From positions 1-6,019 of the forward strand of contig OMVC01000185.1 of the NCBI GenBank assembly GCA_900314375.1: a stretch of DNA of 6,019 nucleotides, given 5' to 3'. Below, piece by piece: positions 1-3,997 of the stretch. Under the pieces are notes generated by a model. The model did no database searches, was not told where the DNA came from, and saw nothing but the letters and a program-made list of their open reading frames with translations. Numbering within the stretch: position 1 is the first letter of the stretch; each line of letters starts with the position of its first letter. The position numbers and the translations under genes are program-made. The stretch is from an uncultured bacterium. GTDB lineage: Bacteria > Cyanobacteriota > Vampirovibrionia > Gastranaerophilales > Gastranaerophilaceae.

Positions 1-1
1 G

Positions 2-21
2 CTTCCCCCGGACGGGGGAAG
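2..21. repeat. C5/G5 hairpin
   Basis: Perfect inverted repeat with 8-bp arms: CTTCCCCC at 2-9, loop GGAC, GGGGGAAG at 14-21. The equivalent in the second repeat copy (354-374) has a different loop and one changed arm base but still folds. No T-run follows on the plus strand, so I do not call it a terminator. It appears to mark the left end of the repeated segment. Confidence 0.7.
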
Positions 22-74
22 GACAATCGTCCATTTGCAATGTAATTTGTGTAAAAACAACACCATACAGATTT

Positions 75-147
75 GTCACCCTGAACTCGGTTCAGGGTCT
101 TACGCTCATTTGTTATATGTCGGATGCTGAAATAAATTCAGCATGAC
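75..147. repeat. Two-hairpin palindromic element, copy 1
   Basis: 73-bp element starting GTCA (75-78) and ending TGAC (144-147). The left hairpin has arms ACCCTGAA (78-85) and TTCAGGGT (91-98). The right hairpin has arms ATGCTGAA (124-131) and TTCAGCAT (137-144). Both have 8-bp stems and 5-nt loops, and they share the core CTGAA, so each end looks like a diverged version of the other. Read on the minus strand it gives the peptide CHAEFISAS, which I recognise as a recurring artefact of dispersed bacterial repeats of this kind. No transposase is present, so it is MITE-like or REP/BIME-like. Confidence 0.75.
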
Positions 148-225
148 ATTTTCCCATTCTATAAAACCCTTTCCTGCATTCTTGGCTTCTGAACTTCTGT
201 TTCAATTTCCCATTAAATACCCCCT

Positions 226-265
226 CCCTCTCCTGTGCTTGTGCGACACCCTCCCCAAAGGGGAG
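226..265. repeat. GC-rich hairpin repeat family, member 1
   Basis: Shares CCCTCTCCTGT, GCTTGTGCGACA and CCCTCCCC with members at 574 and 829. The terminal hairpin here is CTCCCC (251-256), loop AAA, GGGGAG (260-265). It lacks the C that completes the TGTCGC/GCGACA stem in member 2. It is much richer in G+C than the surrounding DNA. Confidence 0.7.
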
Positions 266-271
266 AGTTAG

Positions 272-350
272 GGTGGGGTCTGCACTCGTAGGGCAAGGGG
301 TCTTAACCGGTAGGGCGGTGATTAAGATTTGTTCAATGCAAGACCCCATC
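272..350. repeat. Inverted-repeat-bounded spacer between the two direct repeats
   Basis: The ends form an imperfect inverted repeat. GGTGGGGTCTGCA (272-284) pairs with TGCAAGACCCCATC (337-350), with one mismatch and one bulge. Inside, TCTTAA (301-306) and TTAAGA (322-327) can pair, extended by CCG (307-309) with CGG (316-318), leaving a 3-nt bulge. GTAGGGC occurs twice (288-294 and 310-316). It looks like another small palindromic element wedged between the duplicated segments. No gene is visible. Confidence 0.5.
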
Positions 351-427
351 TAGCTTTCCCCGTTATGGGGGAAGAACAATCGTCCATTTGCAATGTGATT
401 TGTGTAAAAACAACACCATACAGATTT

Positions 428-500
428 GTCACCCTGAACTCGGTTCAGGGTCTTACGCTCATTTGTTATATGTCGGATGCTGAAATAAATTCAGCATGAC
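428..500. repeat. Two-hairpin palindromic element, copy 2
   Basis: Identical in sequence to the element at 75-147, shifted by exactly 353 bp. Both hairpins and the terminal GTCA/TGAC are intact. It travelled with the larger duplicated segment and was not inserted independently, because the flanks also match. Confidence 0.75.
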
Positions 501-573
501 ATTTTCCCATTCTATAAAACCCTTTCCTGCATTCTTGGCTTCTGAACTTCTGTTTCAATTTCCCATTAAATAA

Positions 574-617
574 CCCCTCTCCTGTCGCTTGTGCGACACC
601 CTCCCCCAAGGGAGGGG
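574..617. repeat. GC-rich hairpin repeat family, member 2 (most intact)
   Basis: Two consecutive hairpins. TGTCGC (583-588) pairs with GCGACA (593-598) around TTGT. CCCTCCC (599-605) pairs with GGGAGGG (610-616) around CCAA. The members at 226 and 829 lack C586, which breaks the first stem, so this copy looks nearest the ancestral form. A heptamer array follows, as it does after member 3. Confidence 0.75.
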
Positions 618-636
618 AAATAAAAAAACGAAACAA

Positions 637-664
637 TTTTCCATTTTCCACTTTCCATTTGCAA
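637..664. repeat. Heptamer tandem repeat, array 1
   Basis: Four consecutive 7-bp units: TTTTCCA, TTTTCCA, CTTTCCA and TTTGCAA. The array lies just downstream of the GC-rich hairpin at 599-616, and the same order recurs at 853-918. The motif CCATTTGCAAT at its end (655-665) also occurs at 31-41 and 384-394. Confidence 0.65.
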
Positions 665-693
665 TTATATAAAACGCCTGCCCTATGCAACTT

Positions 694-816
694 CATGTCA
701 TTACGAACATTCGAAGAATGTGTAGTAATCTCATTGATACAATTGGGCAAATTATAAATTGACATATTATATCAATGGGATTGCCACGCTCACTAACGTT
801 CGCTCGCAATGACATG
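694..816. mobile_element. 123-bp MITE-like element with long terminal inverted repeats
   Basis: The ends are CATGTCATT (694-702) and AATGACATG (808-816). The inverted similarity continues inward for about 45 bases per arm, as far as CATTGATA (732-739) and TATCAATG (770-777). Each arm is diverged, but the palindromic plan is clear. The right arm, read on the minus strand, begins TGTCATTGCGAGCGAACG and continues to GGCAATCCC. I recognise this as a dispersed repeat type found in many AT-rich bacterial genomes. There is no coding capacity, so any mobility would need a transposase in trans. A flanking target duplication is not clearly visible. Confidence 0.7.
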
Positions 817-828
817 GTTACTCAATAC

Positions 829-871
829 CCCCTCTCCTGTGCTTGTGCGACACCCTCCCCCAAGGGAGGGA
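829..871. repeat. GC-rich hairpin repeat family, member 3
   Basis: Third copy of the family also seen at 226 and 574. CCCCTCTCCTGT (829-840) is identical to 574-585. The hairpin CCCTCCC (853-859) with GGGAGGG (864-870) is intact, while the upstream TGTCGC stem is broken by loss of one C. Similarity to 574-650 continues through the AACGAAACAATTTTCC segment into the heptamer array. Confidence 0.7.
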
Positions 872-890
872 AAATTAAAAAACGAAACAA

Positions 891-918
891 TTTTCCATTT
901 TCCATTTTCAACTTTTAA
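891..918. repeat. Heptamer tandem repeat, array 2
   Basis: Four 7-bp units, TTTTCCA, TTTTCCA, TTTTCAA and CTTTTAA, in the same position relative to the upstream GC-rich hairpin as the array at 637-664. The first two units are identical between arrays and the last two have drifted. Confidence 0.6.
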
Positions 919-927
919 TTAAATAAA

Positions 928-999
928 AGCCAAACCTCTAAACATCCAAACTTCCAACCTTCTCGCCTCTACGCCTCCAACCATCTACGCCTCTAATTT
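928..999. repeat. Degenerate octamer array (about nine units)
   Basis: Pyrimidine-rich units follow each other with a period of 8: CTCTAAAC (936), ATCCAAAC (944), TTCCAACC (952), TTCTCGCC (960), TCTACGCC (968), TCCAACCA (976), TCTACGCC (984) and TCTAATTT (992). A weaker unit, AGCCAAAC, lies at 928. TCTACGCC occurs twice. The TC marker repeats at steps of 8, 8, 8, 7, 8, 8 and 8. It ends directly before the pepA terminator. No start codon or ribosome site is associated with it. Confidence 0.6.
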
Positions 1000-1003
1000 C
1001 CAT

Positions 1004-1039
1004 GAATAAAAGTCGGCGCAGTCGCGCCGACTTTTATTC
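1004..1039 (-). terminator. Terminator of pepA
   Basis: Perfect inverted repeat with 16-bp arms (1004-1019 and 1024-1039) and a 4-nt loop. The stem core is GTCGGCGC/GCGCCGAC, flanked by A-rich and T-rich arms, so on either strand a GC stem is followed by a T-rich stretch. It begins 16 bp beyond the pepA stop codon, as expected of an intrinsic terminator. Its symmetry would also let it stop transcription coming from the left. Confidence 0.88.
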
Positions 1040-1055
1040 CATCAGTTATTTACCA

Positions 1056-2450
1056 CTATTTCGTAATATATTTAATCAAAGTTCTTACACCGATACCTGT
1101 TGCACCTTTGCAAAATTCTTTTATCGGCTTATCTATAAATGCGGTTCCTGCAACGTCAAGATGAGCCCATTTTACATCATCCGTTACAAATTCCTTTAAA
1201 AACATGCCTGCAGCTGATGCCCCGCCGTAGCGTGTTCCGGTATTTTTCATATCAGCGACATCACTGTCCATATTATCGCGATATTCCTGCCACATAGGTA
1301 ATTGCCAATATTTTTCACCGACATTTTTACCTGTATTTATAATTTCTTTTATAAAATCTTCATTATTTCCCATAATGCCTGAAGCTGCAGTTCCCAACGC
1401 AACCATACAAGCTCCCGTTAATGTCGCTATATCAATAACTTCATCCACACCGAGTTTGCACGCATAACATAATGCATCAGCTAATGTTAAACGACCTTCG
1501 GCATCCGTATTGTCAACTTCAATTGTTTTACCGTTCATTGCAGTTACAATATCACCGGGTTTGTATGAGCTTCCTGACGGCATATTTTCACAAGCCGCAA
1601 TCAATGCATGAACTTCAACGGCAGGTTTTAATTTTGCAACAGCCTTCATAACACCTAATACACACGCTGCACCTGACATATCATCTTTCATTGTCAGCAT
1701 TGAATTTGCAGGTTTGATATCCAAACCGCCGCTATCAAAACATAAACCTTTACCAATTATTGCTATACGTTTTTTAGGATTTTGAGGAACGTATTTCATG
1801 TGAATAAATTTAGGCGGTTCTGCGCTTCCTTTTGCAACTGCCAAATATGCGCCCATTCCAAATTCTTCGATGCTTGCCTGATTATAAATAGTTGTTTCAA
1901 TCCCGTCGATATTTTGTGCAACTTCGGATAATTTAGTCGGAGTTGCAAAAGCTGCAGGTTCATTAGCAAGATTTCTTGTTAATTTCATTGAATCCGCGAT
2001 TACAACAGCTTTGTTTACCAAATTTTCATCAACATTTGATAAATATAATTCGCTAATTCTGTTATCTTTTTTATTTTTATATTTATCAAAATGATAATTT
2101 GCAATCTCTGCACCCAAAACTGCAGGAGCGCCGTAATTATAATTTGTATCAAAATCTATCGCGACTATTTTTAGTTTTAAATCAGCGCATTTTTTAACTG
2201 CTTTTGCAACATTTGTTCTTATTATATTATTATCAACCTTATTTTCTTCGCCCAAACCTATTGCAACAATTTGCTCTGCGGGATATTGACCTTGGGTATG
2301 TATTACAAATATCTGCCCTTCTTTTCCCGTAAATGAGTCAGGCGCAAATTTATTTACCAAATCATTTGAGGTATCTTTTCCTTCAAATTTGTTGATAATT
2401 AGCGCATCACATTTGACTTCTTTAATGTTTTCTACAATTTTTACTTCCAT
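1056..2450 (-). CDS. pepA: Leucyl aminopeptidase (M17 family)
   Basis: Cytosolic metalloexopeptidase that removes N-terminal residues, typically leucine, from peptides during protein turnover. The product is 464 aa, slightly shorter than the roughly 500 aa of E. coli PepA, with an N-terminal macro-like domain (about 1-150) and a C-terminal catalytic domain. Catalytic features are all present: GKGLCFDSGG at 233-242 (K234, D239), K246, D257 in KDDMSGAA, and the family signature NTDAEGRL at 314-321 (D316, E318, R320). These sit a constant 36 residues before their E. coli PepA counterparts (K270, D275, K282, D293, D352, E354, R356). The ATG at 2450 is preceded by AAGGAGAG with a 6-nt spacer, which fixes the start. 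It is monocistronic, with its own promoter and terminator. Some PepA proteins also bind DNA, but nothing here shows that. Confidence 0.96.
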   Translation of the reverse strand: MEVKIVENIKEVKCDALIINKFEGKDTSNDLVNKFAPDSFTGKEGQIFVIHTQGQYPAEQIVAIGLGEENKVDNNIIRTNVAKAVKKCADLKLKIVAIDFDTNYNYGAPAVLGAEIANYHFDKYKNKKDNRISELYLSNVDENLVNKAVVIADSMKLTRNLANEPAAFATPTKLSEVAQNIDGIETTIYNQASIEEFGMGAYLAVAKGSAEPPKFIHMKYVPQNPKKRIAIIGKGLCFDSGGLDIKPANSMLTMKDDMSGAACVLGVMKAVAKLKPAVEVHALIAACENMPSGSSYKPGDIVTAMNGKTIEVDNTDAEGRLTLADALCYACKLGVDEVIDIATLTGACMVALGTAASGIMGNNEDFIKEIINTGKNVGEKYWQLPMWQEYRDNMDSDVADMKNTGTRYGGASAAGMFLKEFVTDDVKWAHLDVAGTAFIDKPIKEFCKGATGIGVRTLIKYITK

Positions 2451-2456
2451 ATAAAT

Positions 2457-2464
2457 CTCTCCTT
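2457..2464 (-). promoter_or_regulatory. Ribosome binding site of pepA
   Basis: The minus strand reads AAGGAGAG, a near-perfect Shine-Dalgarno sequence, 6 nt before the ATG. It is clearly stronger than those of the surface-glycan genes in the window. Confidence 0.8.
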
Positions 2465-2479
2465 ATACTTTTTAAAAAG

Positions 2480-2510
2480 ATTATAACACCAATTTTAAAA
2501 ATAATGCCAA
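2480..2510 (-). promoter_or_regulatory. pepA promoter
   Basis: On the minus strand a consensus -10 TATAAT (2480-2485) is preceded by TG plus one base (extended -10). A -35-like TTGGCA lies at 2505-2510 with a 19-bp spacer. The long spacer would be compensated by the extended -10. The predicted transcript starts near 2473, giving a short leader that still contains the ribosome site. Confidence 0.6.
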
Positions 2511-2516
2511 CAGTTT

Positions 2517-2545
2517 TTGACGGGGCAATTTTTTTTTGATAAATT
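2517..2545 (+). promoter_or_regulatory. Promoter of the first licD-like gene, with T9 spacer tract
   Basis: The -35 TTGACG (2517-2522) and -10 TAAATT (2540-2545) are separated by the optimal 17 bp. The spacer includes nine consecutive T residues (2529-2537). The predicted start near 2551 leaves only about 15 nt of leader before the ATG at 2566. A weak AAGAAG ribosome site lies at 2554-2559. It sits back to back with the pepA promoter, with the two -35 regions 6 bp apart. Confidence 0.55.
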
Positions 2546-2565
2546 TGAGTGAAAAGAAGTGATAT

Positions 2566-3534
2566 ATGAAAGAGAATTGCGAAAATAAATTGGCACAAAT
2601 ATTAAAAAATATTTTTTCGGTAACCGATGCGGATTACAGCCATAAACTCATACGAATTTTCGGAATAAGGCTTCGTATATTAAAACCTTCAAACAAAAAA
2701 CGTATCACAACTGATTATACCAAATATAAAGATTTAACGGATATACCGAAGGCTCAAGGTTTTTTGCGCGAATATCAATTATGTTTATTATCCATACTAA
2801 AAGAATTCGACAGGATATGCACGCAAAAAAATATCAGATATTGGTTAAGCGGAGGTACTTTGCTGGGGGCTATAAGACATCAAGGTTTTATCCCTTGGGA
2901 TGATGATGTTGATGTTGATATGATGCGCGAGGATTACGAAAATTTTATCGAAACATTTAATTCTTCGACCTCAAACCCCGATTTGTATTGCGAATTATAT
3001 CGGGATAAAAATGCTCCTGCAACTTGTATTTTGAAAATCAGACACAAAAAAATCCGCCAAGCATTTGTTGATATTTTCCCGCATGATTTTTATATAAAAG
3101 ATGTTCGAGGAAACGAAAAGATTAAATTAAATAAAGAATTAACGACAATAAGAAAACGCTTAAGCAGAAGCATTTTCAGAATAAACGATACCAAAAAATT
3201 ATTGGAAAAACTCAAATATTTAACAAACGAAGTAATAAATAAAGGACAATTTCCAAACGAAGAAAATCATCCGACCGTTCATTGGGGACTTGATTTCCCG
3301 CACAGATGGGCAAATTGGCTATATGATTACGAACAAATTTTTCCGATTAGACGAACGGTATTCGAAGGATACCAATTTTGTATCCCGTCAGATGCTGATT
3401 TTATGCTAAAAAACATGTATAAAGAATATATGAATTTGCCAAAAAGTATTTGTCCGCACCATACGGACGAAAACGCCTTTACCCAAGAAGAAAAAGAAGA
3501 AGTTAAAAGAATAGCTTCAATGGAAATTATTTAA
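2566..3534 (+). CDS. LicD-family phosphotransferase (first copy)
   Basis: The product is 322 aa, cytosolic, with no signal peptide or membrane segment. LicD proteins have a nucleotidyltransferase-like fold. Characterised members transfer phosphocholine from CDP-choline to surface glycans, and relatives move other phospho-alditols. The hallmark stretch is complete: YWLSGGTLLG (92-101), then RHQGFIPWDDD (104-114) and VDVDM (115-119). S95-G96-G97 and the D112/D113/D114/D116/D118 cluster form the expected nucleotide and metal site. FVDIFP (167-172), FPIRRTVFEGYQF (259-271) and YKEYMNLPK (285-293) are further conserved blocks shared with the second copy at 3998. About 80 N-terminal residues precede the core and include the motif RIFGIRLRI (30-38). 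The ATG is preceded by a weak AAGAAG. The exact donor and acceptor cannot be read from sequence. The stop overlaps the convergent XRE gene by 8 nt. Confidence 0.9.
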   Translation: MKENCENKLAQILKNIFSVTDADYSHKLIRIFGIRLRILKPSNKKRITTDYTKYKDLTDIPKAQGFLREYQLCLLSILKEFDRICTQKNIRYWLSGGTLLGAIRHQGFIPWDDDVDVDMMREDYENFIETFNSSTSNPDLYCELYRDKNAPATCILKIRHKKIRQAFVDIFPHDFYIKDVRGNEKIKLNKELTTIRKRLSRSIFRINDTKKLLEKLKYLTNEVINKGQFPNEENHPTVHWGLDFPHRWANWLYDYEQIFPIRRTVFEGYQFCIPSDADFMLKNMYKEYMNLPKSICPHHTDENAFTQEEKEEVKRIASMEII

Positions 3535-3841
3535 CCGAAAGATAAAATTTATACATTAATTTTAATAATTTTTCATTATTCTCTAATGCCTTGAAAAGTT
3601 CATTTTTTATATCTTCCGTTGTCTTTTGCGGACCAAACATATAAAGTTCATATGGTTCAACACCAAGGGCATTAACAATTTTTTCAAAGTTTTCAATATT
3701 TGGCGCAAATTTTCCCGTTTCGATATAACTTATATTGGGAGTTCCTATACCGATGGCTTCCGCCAATTGTTCCTGAGTTATTCCCTTTGCTTTGCGAATT
3801 TCTTTTATTCTTCTTCCCAATAATTTTTTTATAGTACTCAT
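3527..3841 (-). CDS. XRE-family transcriptional regulator (HTH_3)
   Basis: Small DNA-binding protein of 104 aa. The Cro/C1-type helix-turn-helix covers about residues 9-66. Helix 2 is TQEQLAEAI (22-30), and the recognition helix region is TPNISYIETGK (34-44), followed by the typical NIENFEKIVNALGVEPYELY. Residues 72-104 form a charged helical tail that could mediate dimer formation. There is no peptidase or sensor domain, so it resembles a simple repressor. The start is supported by AGGGG (3847-3851) 5 nt before the ATG. It diverges from the second licD-like gene, and palindromes overlap both promoters, which suggests autoregulation plus control of licD2 and the glycosyltransferase. Its 3' end overlaps the stop of the first licD-like gene by 8 nt in convergent orientation. 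A role as an antitoxin is possible but no toxin gene is adjacent. Confidence 0.9.
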   Translation of the reverse strand: MSTIKKLLGRRIKEIRKAKGITQEQLAEAIGIGTPNISYIETGKFAPNIENFEKIVNALGVEPYELYMFGPQKTTEDIKNELFKALENNEKLLKLMYKFYLSVK

Positions 3842-3886
3842 GCTAACCCCTGTTTACTTATTATCTTAAATTTGAATTACAAATTA

Positions 3887-3895
3887 AATAGTATA
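3887..3895. promoter_or_regulatory. Isolated operator half-site
   Basis: The nine bases AATAGTATA are identical to the right arm (3929-3937) of the main palindrome and lie exactly 42 bp upstream of it, about four helical turns. The matching left arm is degenerate. The position at the predicted XRE transcription start fits a weaker autoregulatory site. Confidence 0.45.
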
Positions 3896-3899
3896 CAGG

Positions 3900-3930
3900 A
3901 TTATATTTATGCTTGACATATACTATTCAA
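3900..3930 (-). promoter_or_regulatory. Promoter of the XRE regulator gene
   Basis: On the minus strand the -10 is a consensus TATAAT (3900-3905). The best -35 is TTGAAT (3925-3930) with a 19-bp spacer. The -35 lies inside the 19-bp palindrome. The predicted start near 3893 falls in a further copy of the operator half-site AATAGTATA (3887-3895). A repressor bound at either place would interfere with this promoter. Confidence 0.55.
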
Positions 3931-3941
3931 TAGTATATTAA
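3913..3941 (+). promoter_or_regulatory. Promoter of the second licD-like gene and glycosyltransferase
   Basis: A perfect -35 TTGACA (3913-3918), a 17-bp spacer and TATTAA (3936-3941) as -10. The spacer is filled by the 19-bp palindrome, so repressor binding should exclude RNA polymerase. The predicted start is near 3948, which leaves about 50 nt of leader before the ATG at 3998. Confidence 0.7.
3919..3937. promoter_or_regulatory. Main operator palindrome
   Basis: Perfect 19-bp palindrome: TATACTATT (3919-3927), central C, AATAGTATA (3929-3937). Length and dyad symmetry suit a dimeric XRE/Cro-type repressor. It occupies the space between -35 and -10 of the plus-strand promoter and covers the -35 of the minus-strand promoter. 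The neighbouring XRE gene is the obvious candidate for the protein that binds it; this is inferred. Confidence 0.7.
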
Positions 3942-3957
3942 TATAGTTGGACTATAT
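3941..3957. promoter_or_regulatory. Second operator-like palindrome
   Basis: Perfect palindrome ATATAGT (3941-3947), TGG, ACTATAT (3951-3957). Its centre (3949) is 21 bp, two helical turns, from the centre of the main palindrome (3928). It shares the TATAGT/ACTATA theme but has a different half-site order. It lies over the predicted transcription start of licD2. Confidence 0.45.
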
Positions 3958-3997
3958 GAATATTTACAAAATATGCTATAAGGTAGTAAGTTTTAAG

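Larger units (their letters stand above)
1..265. repeat. Direct repeat copy 1 (about 265 bp, cut by the window edge)
   Basis: This segment recurs at 353-617. From 23 to 219 it matches 376-572 at a constant offset of 353 with one difference (A44 versus G397). Similarity continues to about 265 with small indels. It contains, in order, a C/G hairpin (2-21), a two-hairpin element (75-147) and a GC-rich hairpin family member (226-265). No plausible protein is encoded, and open frames crossing it are translations of the palindromes. The left edge may lie outside the window. The near-identity indicates a recent duplication or sequence homogenisation. Confidence 0.9.
353..617. repeat. Direct repeat copy 2 (about 265 bp)
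   Basis: Second copy of the segment at 1-265, separated from it by 87 bp of different sequence. The opening hairpin is kept although its bases differ: arms 354-361 and 367-374 still pair, with one G-T wobble at 357/371. The copy ends in the GC-rich hairpin family member at 574-617, where the two copies diverge. The downstream sequence here is a heptamer array, not the sequence that follows copy 1. Confidence 0.9.

Noticed and set aside
113..349. Minus-strand open frame of 78 codons ending in CHAEFISASDI
   Set aside because: It is a translation of the palindromic repeat. The same C-terminus arises from the duplicate at 466-765, there is no ribosome site, and the peptide is a known type of repeat artefact.
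466..765. Minus-strand open frame of 99 codons
   Set aside because: It spans unrelated repeat modules (the 694 element, heptamers, hairpins and the 428 element), so it cannot be a conserved protein.
637..999. Heptamer and octamer arrays as a CRISPR array
   Set aside because: The units are 7-8 bp, contiguous and without unique spacers, and there are no cas genes.
1002..1199. Plus-strand open frame of 65 codons
   Set aside because: It starts within 2 bp of the terminator hairpin and runs antisense to pepA, with no family resemblance.
3626..3823. Plus-strand open frame antisense to the XRE gene
   Set aside because: The opposite strand encodes a clear HTH protein, so this is a shadow frame.
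3527..3841. XRE gene as antitoxin of a toxin-antitoxin pair
   Set aside because: The neighbours on both sides are full-length LicD transferases, and no small toxin-like gene is adjacent.
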